From: Brumimicrobium glaciale | GTDB lineage: Bacteria > Bacteroidota > Bacteroidia > Flavobacteriales_D > Crocinitomicaceae | Reading direction: 5' to 3' | Assembly: GCF_004152935.1 (NCBI RefSeq) | Contig: NZ_SETE01000005.1 | Span: 1 to 64,000, forward strand | Length of the DNA stretch: 64,000 bases | Part shown: in pieces, positions 27,209 through 36,948 of the stretch | How positions within the stretch are numbered: the stretch's first letter is position 1 | How the letters are laid out: each line of letters starts with the position of its first letter | Translations under genes and position numbers: made by a program | Notes under the pieces: model-generated | Databases searched by the model: none | The model's input: the letters and a program-made list of their open reading frames with translations, nothing else | Told to the model about the DNA's origin: nothing

Positions 27209-30200
27209 TTATCTCAGTATATTAACTGAACCTTTATATTCATGTTTATTGTCATTTTCGAAGTCATACGCACGGATTATCCACAAGTAAGTACCTTCTT
27301 GAACAATTTTACCTCCATACGTTCCATCCCATTCTCCATTTGGATCAAGAGATTCAAAAACTGTTTCTCCCCATCTGTTAAAGATTTGAAGTTGGAAATT
27401 CCTTACATCAATACCAAGAATATGAGCTTTCCATGTATCATTTAAACCATCACCATCAGGAGTAAAAGTATTCGGTGAGAAGATACTCACTACATTTTCT
27501 ACTCTTACTAATTTTTCTAAACTATCAGTACATCCATAAGAGTTTTCCACTACAAGGATTAACGGATAATTTTGAATTTCATTTGGATATTGAAAGTTTG
27601 GGTTCTGAATAGATGAGTAGTCTGGATCTGCTCCTTCTGCAAACCATTCGAAACCAATAACATCGTTATTTGACTGACTGAATGCTCCCACTTTCGCTTC
27701 ATAAAATGAAACTGGATTAGGATTCACATAGAAATCAGCTTCTGGATAAGGATAACCTTCAATCAGTTTATCATAAGATTTAAAATATCTACATCCTCTA
27801 TCTGTTACAATTTCGATGTTTACATCATAAACACCTAATCCAAATTCATGAGTTGTTGGGCTTCCTCCAGATGTTGTATCAATCACTCCATCACTGTAAG
27901 TCCAAATTGTATAATCTATAACCTCAGTTGTATTTGTACTGTTAGTAAAGGCAACTTCTAATGGATAACATTCTCCAGTTTTATCTGGCATCAATGTAGG
28001 ATCTACTTCTCCAGGATATGTTACAACTAAACAAGCTGTATCTTGTGGTGAACCACATTGCTCGCTTAAGATTAAACAGTATTCTGTATAAGCTGAGTTT
28101 GGTGTAACAGTAACAAGATTTCCTGTAGCTACAGTTTGATTGTTGGCAACCCATGTGTATATATAAGGACTGCTTCCACCTGAACCTTGAGCAAATAAAT
28201 TAACTGGATCATCAATACAAATTACTGTGTCTTTAGAAATATTTGAAATTGATAAAGGATTTGGTTGTCCAATGTTTATACTTTCCGTAATCACACATCC
28301 ATTGTCATCTGTAATAGTTACGGTTGTTGTACCGAAAGATAAATCATTTGCTATTGCAGTTGTAGAAGCTGAACCTGTCCAACTGAATGTATACGGAGTA
28401 GTACCTTGTGAAACTCCTATATCTACAATACCATCATTTCCACTATTACATGTTACATCGACAGTATTGTTAACTTGAACTGTTAATTTTGGAATTTCTA
28501 CTACTGTAATTACAATAGTATCAGAACAATTTTCTACAGCATCTTCAATAATCAGCTTTACATCAAGATTACTTCCAGCTGGGAAAGTATATGCAGCATC
28601 TACGGATCTTATTGTATCCAATCCATTCTGGAAAATCCATTGTGAATTAACATAATTTCCTGTGGTAGCATTTGTGAATGTAATTTCTTCTCCTGCACAA
28701 GGTGCAAAATAAGTAAAGTCAGCCTGTGGAGTTTGACTTATCACCACTTGAATGGTAGAATCAGCCACACAACCATCGTCTGATGTTGCTTCTAAATTCA
28801 CATCATAAGTTCCAGGTGCAGAATACATGTGGGTTGGGTTTTCGTCTGTTGATAAAGTGGCTTGACCAACGAAATTCCATAACCAAGTATCATTATTACT
28901 CCCTGCTGGTGGAGTGGTAAGATTCGTAAACTGTGTTGGATAACCGCTACATGTAGGATCAAATGAAAAGTCTACATCTGGACCATTAAATATTTGAACT
29001 AAAATAGTAGTATCATGTTCACAGCCTTTATTATCTTCTACAAAGTAAGTAACAGGATGAAAACCTCCATTTTGAAAACTGGTTAAAATTGATGTTCCAG
29101 CGGTATCAACTAAACCATCACCATCGAAGTCCCATTCATTTGAAATAATCGGACCATCACCTAATACGGTATTGTCGGCAAATGTTATATCAAAGCCTTG
29201 ACAGACTGATGTAAAATTAAAATCGGCTATTGGATTCGAAGGAATATCTATATTAATAGTGTCCCTCGCAATACAATTGGGATAGCCTTGATCTACTACC
29301 TCCAACCAATATTGTCCAGAGGTAACAATCATCTGGGTGGCTGAATTATTGGCTGGCAGGTTCGTACTCCATTCATAACTATAAGCTCCAGAACTTCCAG
29401 ATTCAACACCAAAAATATCCATACTTGACTGTCCACAATTTAAAACTGTATCAGGACCTAAGTCAACTTCTATAGAAGAATTAACTACAATATCAGCATT
29501 ACAAGTATCATCTATACCATTTGTAAACATAATCATATAGTACTCACTACTTGTATCTTGACATAAAAGAGTATCAGTAGTTTTGTTAGGACCTCCAGGA
29601 ATACTGTCACCATTTGCAAACCATTCAAAATAATAAGGGTCACAAGAAATTGCTGTAATATTTACATTATCTATTCCCCAGTGGTCGTTTCCATTACCAG
29701 ATGCAAGATTTTGATACCATCTAAACTTTGTACTATTAGTTTGAGCTGCTAAAGGGATAGAATCACAGTACCCATTCCATTGAATCATATTTGGATCATG
29801 ACCTCCATTTGGTGGCCAATAGTTTATATTCACCCAAGTAGCTCCTCCATTAATAGAGTATTGGAAGTTTACACCTTCACCAACTGCATCAGGCCCTTCA
29901 CAGTTAGGCCCACCAGTTGAAGTACCTTGTTCGGCATACATCATTTCAAAGCACACAACACCACCGCAAGACACATCAAAAGCAGCAGTAACCAACTCTC
30001 TTGGATAAGAAGCATTCCCAAACCAAGCTGATGGTGTACCATCTGGTGGTGCACCGCATGGATTTGAATACATCAAACTTACATTAGAAGTCCACCCTGG
30101 TCCTAAAGCGGAATTATTAAAATCCTCAGAAAGTTGAACTGAATCAGTTTCTCCGACAGCAGTTAAAGTAAAACAATCACCACACTCAACAGAAGTTGTT

Positions 30201-30283
30201 GGTGTAGTAAGAGTAACGGTACATTGCGCAATACTCCATTGCGCAGCAAACAATACGACGATAAATGATATAAAATTTTTCAT
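27209..30283 (-). CDS. T9SS type B secreted PKD-repeat surface protein
   Basis: A 1024-residue exported protein. The signal peptide ends SIAQ near residue 19. An N-terminal region of about 200 residues resembles a carbohydrate-binding or MAM-like fold (WGIDNVNITAISCDP). Several PKD/SprB-like repeats follow, each with ADFxF..., cysteine and HDT/DTTI-type ends, for example near 350-440, 440-520 and 520-600. A SprB-type repeat near 620-690 has the form VTCNSGNDGIVDIGVSQGTTPY. The last 95 residues are the gliding-motility-associated C-terminal domain (SPNTFTPDGDGLND, FNRWGETVFES, YKGSVNILR). This domain directs type IX secretion and cell-surface attachment. The 137-residue gene precedes it by 8 nt. 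Confidence 0.93.
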   Translation of the reverse strand: MKNFISFIVVLFAAQWSIAQCTVTLTTPTTSVECGDCFTLTAVGETDSVQLSEDFNNSALGPGWTSNVSLMYSNPCGAPPDGTPSAWFGNASYPRELVTAAFDVSCGGVVCFEMMYAEQGTSTGGPNCEGPDAVGEGVNFQYSINGGATWVNINYWPPNGGHDPNMIQWNGYCDSIPLAAQTNSTKFRWYQNLASGNGNDHWGIDNVNITAISCDPYYFEWFANGDSIPGGPNKTTDTLLCQDTSSEYYMIMFTNGIDDTCNADIVVNSSIEVDLGPDTVLNCGQSSMDIFGVESGSSGAYSYEWSTNLPANNSATQMIVTSGQYWLEVVDQGYPNCIARDTINIDIPSNPIADFNFTSVCQGFDITFADNTVLGDGPIISNEWDFDGDGLVDTAGTSILTSFQNGGFHPVTYFVEDNKGCEHDTTILVQIFNGPDVDFSFDPTCSGYPTQFTNLTTPPAGSNNDTWLWNFVGQATLSTDENPTHMYSAPGTYDVNLEATSDDGCVADSTIQVVISQTPQADFTYFAPCAGEEITFTNATTGNYVNSQWIFQNGLDTIRSVDAAYTFPAGSNLDVKLIIEDAVENCSDTIVITVVEIPKLTVQVNNTVDVTCNSGNDGIVDIGVSQGTTPYTFSWTGSASTTAIANDLSFGTTTVTITDDNGCVITESINIGQPNPLSISNISKDTVICIDDPVNLFAQGSGGSSPYIYTWVANNQTVATGNLVTVTPNSAYTEYCLILSEQCGSPQDTACLVVTYPGEVDPTLMPDKTGECYPLEVAFTNSTNTTEVIDYTIWTYSDGVIDTTSGGSPTTHEFGLGVYDVNIEIVTDRGCRYFKSYDKLIEGYPYPEADFYVNPNPVSFYEAKVGAFSQSNNDVIGFEWFAEGADPDYSSIQNPNFQYPNEIQNYPLILVVENSYGCTDSLEKLVRVENVVSIFSPNTFTPDGDGLNDTWKAHILGIDVRNFQLQIFNRWGETVFESLDPNGEWDGTYGGKIVQEGTYLWIIRAYDFENDNKHEYKGSVNILR

Positions 30284-30291
30284 AATAGTTT

Positions 30292-30705
30292 TTATTGATA
30301 GTTAATAGTAGTGGATTGTATACTTGTAGTTGTATTTGCAGCGCGTTTACCGCTGTTACCAACTAAAAATTGTTTAAACAAAGTTAAATTCTTGTAATCA
30401 ATTAGGCCTCCCTTAATAGTCTCACCTGGTGTTAACTGAATAACATTGTTATCATCACCATTGGCAGTATTTTTTTGCTCTCCTTTTTCATTTGTGTAGT
30501 TAAAAACGGGTGTAAATGAAACTTGATTTTGAGAAACATTCGTTATTTCAAAGGAATAATATTCATAAAAAATATCATTTACCGCATCTGTGTGTTCCTC
30601 CACTGAGAATTGAACTTTAATTTTTGAATCAACATACAAATTTTCTTGAGCAAAAAGCATTAGAGAAAAAGTGATGGAAAATAGAGTAAGAAGTAGTTTT
30701 TTCAT
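30292..30705 (-). CDS. Small exported protein of unknown function upstream of the PKD adhesin
   Basis: A 137-residue protein with a clear signal peptide (residues 1-20, ending LFAQ). The mature part is hydrophilic and beta-prone and has no motif that I recognise. It ends 8 nt before the start of the T9SS adhesin, so the pair is probably cotranscribed and may act together at the surface or in the periplasm. Confidence 0.75.
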   Translation of the reverse strand: MKKLLLTLFSITFSLMLFAQENLYVDSKIKVQFSVEEHTDAVNDIFYEYYSFEITNVSQNQVSFTPVFNYTNEKGEQKNTANGDDNNVIQLTPGETIKGGLIDYKNLTLFKQFLVGNSGKRAANTTTSIQSTTINYQ

Positions 30706-31181
30706 GAGTTAATGTATTATTGTGTTAGTAATATATAATAATAAAATTGTTTTGTAAAATCTTCTAATTCTAGTCAGAAAGACAATCTCAATATTAAAAC
30801 GAAAAGAGGTCTGGATGGGTTGCCAAATAAAATGAATATTTTCTATTTTAAGTACAGCTGAAAGGCTAAATCGAAACTACAAACCAACCATTTAAACAGA
30901 AGCACAAGCATAGCCTGGTTTTCAAATAGATAGAATACTTAATAGAACTAACAGTTCGATTTATAAAGTATCGCAAACAAACACATAGATTTAATAAAAG
31001 AGGATCTACTCCTAGAAACCTAAATATTGAATAGATTGTTTTAAAAACAAGGGGATGACTTCACCTTTAAGACAATTCTCATCAGAAAAAGAGAAAACAT
31101 TAAAGTTGAATTTAGAAAATCGAAATAATCCAAGTATAAAAACAGGGTGGTAATAGCGATTAAAAAAAACATTTATAAAAC
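30706..31181. other. Intergenic spacer without recognised gene
   Basis: About 475 bp of AT-rich sequence between the small exported gene and the tRNA-His terminator. No open frame of useful length, RNA motif or strong repeat was found on either strand. Confidence 0.6.
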
Positions 31182-31213
31182 AAAAAAGCTAGCCTATTTC
31201 TAGACTAGCTTTT
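31182..31213 (-). terminator. Intrinsic terminator of tRNA-His
   Basis: AAAAGCTAG (31184-31192) pairs with CTAGCTTTT (31205-31213), with an inner CTA/TAG extension after one mismatch. On the minus strand the stem is followed by a T-run. It starts directly after the tRNA 3' end, so the tRNA is transcribed alone. Confidence 0.8.
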
Positions 31214-31214
31214 G

Positions 31215-31289
31215 GGTGGAAGACCGGATTCGAACCGGCGACCCTTGGTACCACAAACCAATGCTCTAACCAACTGAGCTACAACCACC
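31215..31289 (-). tRNA. tRNA-His (anticodon GTG)
   Basis: The minus strand gives a full cloverleaf: D stem GCTC/GAGC, anticodon stem TTGGT/ACCAA with loop TTGTGGT (anticodon GTG), and T arm with TTCGAAT. An extra G at the 5' end (position -1, base 31289) faces C73 at 31215, the identity element of tRNA-His. CCA is not encoded. Positions 5-68 and 6-67 of the acceptor stem are T-T mismatches. Confidence 0.95.
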
Positions 31290-31634
31290 ATTTAAACTTT
31301 TTTTGTTCTGACCATCCTTAGATTACAGGAAATCAAAACACACTTAAATATTATTGATGCTTAATGCTTACTTTTAAAGTAAAATCAAACCTAAAATTTC
31401 TTTTTAAAAACTGAACCGTTGTTCAAATCGGTTGCAAATATAATTATAATAAAGTTATCTATCTCCTCATCAAAGCACTTTTTTTTTAGAAATTATCTAC
31501 GATTGAATAACTCAACTGTAAATCAAAGTTTTGCATGTATTAATCGATAGTTTAATCATTGAAGATTTGATTGAATTGTATATAAACTGTTAATAACATC
31601 CTAGAAAAGGCTATTATTACTAGCATACATACTG

Positions 31635-31642
31635 TATATTTG
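31635..31642 (+). promoter_or_regulatory. Candidate -7 box for the Gfo/Idh gene
   Basis: TATATTTG matches the Bacteroidota consensus TAnnTTTG and lies 16 bases before the ATG at 31658. No good -33 TTG was seen at the usual distance. The preceding spacer from 31290 holds nothing else that I recognise. Confidence 0.5.
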
Positions 31643-31657
31643 TAAAAAATCGATGAG

Positions 31658-32650
31658 ATGATAAAAATTGGATTGATAGGTGCTGGACATTTAGGAAAAA
31701 TACATTTACGTTTAATTAAAGAACTTTCTGAGGTTTATGAATTGGTTGGGATTTTCGACAACAATCCTGAACAAGCTAAATTAGTTAGTGAGGAGTATGA
31801 TTGTAAAGCATTCTCTTCTGTTGAAGCACTAATTGATGAAGTAGATTGTGTAGATATTGTAACGCCTACAACTGCGCATTTTGAAACAGCATCGATTGCC
31901 ATTAAGCGTTCAACTCACGTTTTTATAGAAAAACCTGTAACACAAACCACCTACGAAGCGCGTGCTTTATTAGCCCTAGCTGAAGAAGCAAAAGTTAAAG
32001 TTCAAGTTGGCCATGTTGAAAGATTCAATCCTGCATTTAGAGCAGCTATTCCATATTTTGATCAACCAATGTTTATAGAAACACATCGTTTGGCGCAATT
32101 TAACCCTCGCGGAACAGATGTTCCTGTTATTTTAGATTTAATGATTCACGATATTGATGCGATCTTAAGTGTTGTCAATTCAACTGTAAGAAAAATATCT
32201 GCTTCTGGAGTTGCTGTTGTTTCTGACACTCCAGACATTGCCAATGCACGAATAGAGTTTGACAATGGTTGCGTAGCAAATTTAACAGCTTCAAGAATTT
32301 CATTGAAAAACATGCGTAAATCTCGTTTCTTTCAAAAAGACGCTTATATAAGTGTAGATTTTTTAGAAAAAGAAATGGAAGTTGTTCAAATGGAAACTTT
32401 AGAAGGGGAAGCAGGTCCTTATGACATGGTAATGGAAATGGGGAATGGAAAACCATCTAAAAAAATCATTTTCGACAAACCGGAGATTGAACCAATAAAC
32501 GCTATTAAGGAAGAACTTCTTACTTTTGCAGAATGTATTAAAAATGACACAACGCCAATCGTTTCTTTGGAGGATGGAATGCTCGCTTTACATGTAGCAG
32601 AACAGATTCTAGATAAGTTAAAAATGAATGGTTCTATGCTTGACAAATAA
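31658..32650 (+). CDS. Gfo/Idh/MocA family NAD(P)-dependent oxidoreductase
   Basis: A 330-residue dehydrogenase. The Rossmann motif is GAGHLGKIH (8-16), and the conserved EKP is at 91-93. The substrate-binding half has the family's long beta sheet, with H-I-D-A residues in MIHDIDAIL. Family members oxidise or isomerise sugars and inositols, often in cell-surface polysaccharide synthesis. It is followed by a lipoprotein and a polyisoprenyl-phosphate sugar transferase on the same strand, so a role in glycan precursor synthesis is plausible. The exact substrate cannot be read from sequence. Confidence 0.9.
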   Translation: MIKIGLIGAGHLGKIHLRLIKELSEVYELVGIFDNNPEQAKLVSEEYDCKAFSSVEALIDEVDCVDIVTPTTAHFETASIAIKRSTHVFIEKPVTQTTYEARALLALAEEAKVKVQVGHVERFNPAFRAAIPYFDQPMFIETHRLAQFNPRGTDVPVILDLMIHDIDAILSVVNSTVRKISASGVAVVSDTPDIANARIEFDNGCVANLTASRISLKNMRKSRFFQKDAYISVDFLEKEMEVVQMETLEGEAGPYDMVMEMGNGKPSKKIIFDKPEIEPINAIKEELLTFAECIKNDTTPIVSLEDGMLALHVAEQILDKLKMNGSMLDK

Positions 32651-32691
32651 TATTCCATAATATTTTACGTTCTCTTTTAAAATCATTCTAC

Positions 32692-33555
32692 ATGAAGCGC
32701 ATTTCTATATTGTTTATTTTATCTCTCGTTATTCTTTCTTGTAAAAAGGATCAACCTGAAGTGGCATGGTTAAAAATCGATAAATGGATTCTAAATTCTA
32801 ATCCAAATGCAGAAATTCCGCAAGGGGAAATGTCGCATGATTTGTCACAGGTTTTTGTAAACATGGACGGAAAAAGTCTAGGTGTTTATCAATTGCCTGC
32901 TAAAATTCCAATTATTGGGGACGGAACACATGATTTTGTAATTCTTCCCGGAGTAATTAACAATGGAATTAGCGCAACAAAAAAAAGATATCCGTTTGTA
33001 GAACCCTATAAAGGTTCAATTACTTTGGTTAAAAATGATACTGTTTCATTTACCCCATCGACGCAGTACTATAGCTCAGTTAAATTTTTGATTGAAGACT
33101 TTGAAAGTCCAAGTATGCAAATGGATGTCGCAACGGAGTCTACTGCTACATTAGGCAGAAACAATGATCCAGCGTTTTTAAAATGGGGAAATAAATATGG
33201 TGAAATTATACTTAGTGATTCAGCATCAAACATCTCAATCGCCACAACATTTGGAACCGTTCTCCCTAAATTAGGAGCAGAAGTTTATTTGGAGTTTGAC
33301 TATATTAATACAAATTCTATGCTTACAAACGTTGTTTCTGTTGGAAATGGTGACTATTATGAAGATCCTTACATTTTGATAAATTCTCAACTAAAAGATA
33401 AAGCAGTTTGGAAACATGTATATTTAGACTTAATGGAAATTGTGTCATACAGACAAACCACACCAATTAATGAGGCATCATTTAAATTCGTATTGGATCC
33501 TGGATTTAATTCTTCCTATTTCATAATAGACAACATTAAACTCGTTTACCCATAG
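32692..33555 (+). CDS. Lipoprotein of unknown function
   Basis: A 287-residue protein with a type II signal peptide. The lipobox VILSC places the lipidated cysteine at residue 17, followed by KKDQ. The rest is soluble and beta-rich and ends in a segment like a concanavalin/galactose-binding fold (EVYLEFDYINTN, FIIDNIKLVYP). I do not recognise the family. It lies 41 nt after the dehydrogenase and 9 nt before the sugar transferase, so an envelope role linked to polysaccharide is possible. Confidence 0.82.
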   Translation: MKRISILFILSLVILSCKKDQPEVAWLKIDKWILNSNPNAEIPQGEMSHDLSQVFVNMDGKSLGVYQLPAKIPIIGDGTHDFVILPGVINNGISATKKRYPFVEPYKGSITLVKNDTVSFTPSTQYYSSVKFLIEDFESPSMQMDVATESTATLGRNNDPAFLKWGNKYGEIILSDSASNISIATTFGTVLPKLGAEVYLEFDYINTNSMLTNVVSVGNGDYYEDPYILINSQLKDKAVWKHVYLDLMEIVSYRQTTPINEASFKFVLDPGFNSSYFIIDNIKLVYP

Positions 33556-33564
33556 TTTTTCAAT

Positions 33565-34959
33565 ATGAATCAAAAACGCTTAAAATCAATTTTCGTATTA
33601 ATCGACCTGCTTACAGCTACATTAGCTTGGGCGGCGTTTTTCTATTTTAGAAAGATTTATGTTGAGCATGTAGACTTCGAAACTTCTGAGCGTTTTTATT
33701 TAGGAATGATTATCGTTCCAATTTTCTGGATTGCCCTTTACTTCTTCTTAGGCACTTATAATAATCTGAAGAGAATGTACTTTATGCGGGTACTTTCCTT
33801 TTCAATGCGTTCATTCGTCTTGGGTACTTTAGCGATATTCTTCTTTCTTATTTTAGATGATGAAATTCCTAGTCATACTTATTATTACAATCTTTTATTT
33901 GCGCTATTTCTAATTCATTCCTTAATAACTTTAATTCCGCGATTAATTATAACCTATTATATTGTTCAGCGTATTCGAAATAAAAAAGATGGTTTTAGAA
34001 CATTATTAATTGGTGGGAGCTCTAAAGCTGTTGATATTTTCAGAGAAGTTGAAGGTCTACCTAAAGGAACGGGTTCAAAATTTATAGGTTTCATAAATTT
34101 AAACGGAATAGACAACGACATTTCAAACCTGATGACTCACTTGGGTCATATCGATGAACTCGAAAGAATTATTGACGCTTACGATGTGGAAGAGGTTATT
34201 ATCGCTTTAGATTCATCAGAACAAGAACGCCTAAAAAATATTATAGCACGAATTCAAGGTCGGGATATCAAGATAAAAATCAGTGCTAACATGTATGACC
34301 TTTTGAGTGGAAGTGTAAAAATGACCAACATTTTTGGCGCTTTATTAATAGAAGTGAATGACGAAATTATGCCGCACTGGCAATTTGTTATTAAAAGAGT
34401 TATGGACATTATTGCATCAATTATTGCAATGGCTATACTTTTACCTGTCTATATTGTGTTGGCAATTATGGTTAAAAGCTCCTCCAAAGGACCTGTGTTT
34501 TTCTTGCAAGAACGAATTGGTAAAAACGGAGTTCCATTCGACATTATAAAATTCAGGACGATGGTTGTTGATGCTGAAAAATCTGGTCCACAGCTCTCCT
34601 CTACGCATGACAAGCGGATAACGAATATTGGAAAATTCATGCGCAAGGTGCGATTAGATGAAATTCCACAATTTTGGAATGTAATTGTCGGAGAAATGTC
34701 ACTTGTTGGACCACGTCCAGAGCGACAATTTTTCATTGATAAAATAGCTGAACGGGAACCACAATTTCTGCAATTAACAAAAGTAAAACCTGGAATTACT
34801 TCATGGGGACAAGTGAAATTTGGTTACGCAGAAAACGTGGATGAAATGTTACAACGCATGAAGTATGACTTACTTTACCTTAAGAATATGTCAATTGCAC
34901 TGGATTTAAAGATTTTGCTTTATACGGTGGTTATTGTTTTTAAAGGGAGTGGGAAATAA
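33565..34959 (+). CDS. Polyprenyl-phosphate sugar-1-phosphate transferase (exopolysaccharide priming enzyme)
   Basis: A 464-residue membrane enzyme of the WcaJ/EpsE type. Four N-terminal membrane helices (about 10-135) are followed by a cytosolic Rossmann-like domain (TLLIGGSSKAVDIF). After one further hydrophobic segment comes the catalytic domain from about 275 (KRVMDIIAS, FRTMVVDAEKSGPQ, LDEIPQFWNV, GEMSLVGPRPER). Such enzymes transfer a sugar phosphate from a nucleotide sugar to undecaprenyl phosphate to begin capsule or exopolysaccharide synthesis. The sugar is unknown. No glycosyltransferase cluster follows, so the partner genes must be elsewhere. Confidence 0.92.
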   Translation: MNQKRLKSIFVLIDLLTATLAWAAFFYFRKIYVEHVDFETSERFYLGMIIVPIFWIALYFFLGTYNNLKRMYFMRVLSFSMRSFVLGTLAIFFFLILDDEIPSHTYYYNLLFALFLIHSLITLIPRLIITYYIVQRIRNKKDGFRTLLIGGSSKAVDIFREVEGLPKGTGSKFIGFINLNGIDNDISNLMTHLGHIDELERIIDAYDVEEVIIALDSSEQERLKNIIARIQGRDIKIKISANMYDLLSGSVKMTNIFGALLIEVNDEIMPHWQFVIKRVMDIIASIIAMAILLPVYIVLAIMVKSSSKGPVFFLQERIGKNGVPFDIIKFRTMVVDAEKSGPQLSSTHDKRITNIGKFMRKVRLDEIPQFWNVIVGEMSLVGPRPERQFFIDKIAEREPQFLQLTKVKPGITSWGQVKFGYAENVDEMLQRMKYDLLYLKNMSIALDLKILLYTVVIVFKGSGK

Positions 34960-35100
34960 ATAAGCTAACTAGCCAACAGATACAATCCCGCAGCAGCTTG
35001 TTTATTTCCGATAGAAAAAGTTAAAACATTCTTCGTTACAGAGAAACTTTATCTCTTGGTTTGGCAAATTATTACCAGTTTAATTTTATCTTTGCTCTCG

Positions 35101-35649
35101 ATGGAAACGCAAGTAATTCTCAACGCAAAGCAGTTTGATTTCACCCTTCAAAGGCTCTGTCGACAACTCATTGAAAATCATGATGATTTCTCAAATACCG
35201 TTTTAATCGGATTACAACCCCGAGGAATTAGTGTTTTGAATCGTTTAAAAGAACTCATTGAGGAGATTTTAGACAAAGAAATTCAATGTGGAAGTTTAGA
35301 CATAACTTTTCACCGTGATGATTTCAGAAGACGCGAAACTCCACTCATTCCCAGTGTTACAAATATTGATTTTTCCTTAGAGAACAAGAAAGTTGTTTTA
35401 ATTGACGATGTGCTCTATACTGGAAGAACAATTCGTGCAGGCCTGGACGCAATGTTGGCTTATGGTCGACCAAACAATGTTGAATTACTCGCATTTGTTG
35501 ACCGAAGATTCAAGCGCCACCTTCCTATTCAAGCTGATTATATTGGGAAAACAGTAGATTCACTCGTTTCTGAGCGTGTTTCTGTGGAATGGAAAGAAAT
35601 TGAAGGAGAAGATAAAGTGATACTATATACCAAAGAGAATAATGGATAA
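35101..35649 (+). CDS. pyrR: Bifunctional pyrimidine regulator / uracil phosphoribosyltransferase
   Basis: A 182-residue PRTase-fold protein. The PRPP-binding motif is VVLIDDVLYTGRT, and the early GLQPRG loop and SLDITFHRDDF match PyrR. I choose the ATG at 35101 (METQVILN). The TTG at 35056 would add a hydrophobic leader that PyrR lacks. PyrR can bind pyr mRNA and has weak uracil phosphoribosyltransferase activity. It overlaps pyrB by 8 nt, the classical pairing. I did not find a convincing PyrR-binding loop in the 34960-35100 leader. Confidence 0.94.
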   Translation: METQVILNAKQFDFTLQRLCRQLIENHDDFSNTVLIGLQPRGISVLNRLKELIEEILDKEIQCGSLDITFHRDDFRRRETPLIPSVTNIDFSLENKKVVLIDDVLYTGRTIRAGLDAMLAYGRPNNVELLAFVDRRFKRHLPIQADYIGKTVDSLVSERVSVEWKEIEGEDKVILYTKENNG

Positions 35650-36571
35650 TTTAAGTGTTGATCATTTAATTGGAATTGAACATCTCACGACAAGGGACAT
35701 TGAAATTATTTTTCAAACTGCCGATCGTTTTAAAGAAGTAATCAATCGCCCAATTAAGAAAGTCCCTTCATTACGCGACACAACAATTGCCAATGTATTT
35801 TTTGAAAATTCTACCAGAACCAAACTTTCATTTGAACTGGCTGAAAAAAGATTAAGCGCAGATGTTGTTAATTTTAGTGCTTCTAGCAGTTCAGTTACCA
35901 AAGGAGAAACTTTAGTGGATACTGTCAACAATATTCTTTCGATGAAGGTAGATATGGTTGTGATGCGTCACCCAAATCCTGGAGCTGCAAAATTTCTTTC
36001 TGAACGTGTGAATGCGAAAGTTATAAATGCAGGAGACGGAACACACGAACATCCAACACAAGCATTATTGGACGCCTACTCTATTCGCGAGAAATTAGGA
36101 GAAGTTCAAGGAAAGAAAGTAGTTATTGTTGGAGATATTTTACACTCTCGCGTTGCTTTATCAAACATTTATGCCTTACAGAAACTAGGCGCAGAAGTGA
36201 TGGTTTGTGGTCCAACAACGCTTATTCCAAAATACATTCATGAATTAGGAGTAAAAGTTGAACACAATTTAAGAAAAGCTTTAGAATGGTGTGATGTTGC
36301 GAATATGTTGCGGATTCAATTGGAACGTCAAGATATTCAATATTTCCCTTCATTGAGAGAATACACAATGTTGTATGGTTTGGATAAAAAACTACTGGAC
36401 AGTCTTTCTAAAGAAATTGTTGTTATGCACCCTGGACCAATTAATAGAGGCGTTGAAATCACGAGTGATGTCGCTGACAGTAAGCAATCTATTATTTTAA
36501 ATCAGGTTGAAAATGGCGTTGCAATCCGAATGGCGGTAATTTACTTACTCGCTGCAAAGATTGAACGTTGA
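35642..36571 (+). CDS. pyrB: Aspartate carbamoyltransferase catalytic subunit
   Basis: PyrB makes N-carbamoyl-aspartate from carbamoyl phosphate and aspartate in pyrimidine synthesis. The 309-residue protein has the carbamoyl phosphate loop FENSTRT (54-60) and then KLSFE. HPTQALLDAYSI is also present, as is the aspartate-binding HPGPINRGVEI near the C terminus. Translation is probably coupled to pyrR through the 8-nt overlap. No pyrI regulatory subunit gene is adjacent. Confidence 0.97.
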   Translation: MDNLSVDHLIGIEHLTTRDIEIIFQTADRFKEVINRPIKKVPSLRDTTIANVFFENSTRTKLSFELAEKRLSADVVNFSASSSSVTKGETLVDTVNNILSMKVDMVVMRHPNPGAAKFLSERVNAKVINAGDGTHEHPTQALLDAYSIREKLGEVQGKKVVIVGDILHSRVALSNIYALQKLGAEVMVCGPTTLIPKYIHELGVKVEHNLRKALEWCDVANMLRIQLERQDIQYFPSLREYTMLYGLDKKLLDSLSKEIVVMHPGPINRGVEITSDVADSKQSIILNQVENGVAIRMAVIYLLAAKIER

Positions 36572-36605
36572 TATATTTTGTTATTTTTGAGAAAACAAAC
36601 CCAGA

Positions 36606-36944
36606 ATGGACTTTAAAGTTTTAAATAAAGCAAATTACAGTATTATTTCTTCAGCAGTTGACAAGCTCAATTTATCGAATGCTTCAGAATTAAAATCTTT
36701 AATTCTTGCTGTTAACAAATCAAACGTTAATAATTTGATTATTGACTTAGCGGAAACATCTTATTGTGATTCTTCTGGTTTAAGTGCATTATTATCTGCG
36801 AATCGTTTATGTAAGAATTCAAACGGACAATTTGTCTTGACAGGATTACAACCTAATGTTAAGAAGATGATTGAAATTGCTCAATTACACAGAGTGTTAA
36901 GCATTACAGAAACTTTAGAGGAAGCAGAAAAAGAAATTCAATAA
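36606..36944 (+). CDS. STAS-domain anti-sigma-factor antagonist-like protein
   Basis: A 112-residue single STAS domain similar to SpoIIAA/RsbV. LIIDLAETSYCDSSGLSALL contains the serine normally phosphorylated by an anti-sigma kinase. Such proteins switch sigma factors or multienzyme complexes by partner exchange. No kinase, phosphatase or sigma gene is adjacent, so the partner is unknown. RNase Z starts 4 nt after its stop, suggesting cotranscription. Confidence 0.9.
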   Translation: MDFKVLNKANYSIISSAVDKLNLSNASELKSLILAVNKSNVNNLIIDLAETSYCDSSGLSALLSANRLCKNSNGQFVLTGLQPNVKKMIEIAQLHRVLSITETLEEAEKEIQ

Positions 36945-36948
36945 ACCC

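Noticed and set aside
34960-35100. PyrR-responsive attenuator before pyrR
   Set aside because: No convincing PyrR-binding loop or overlapping terminator/antiterminator pair could be drawn.
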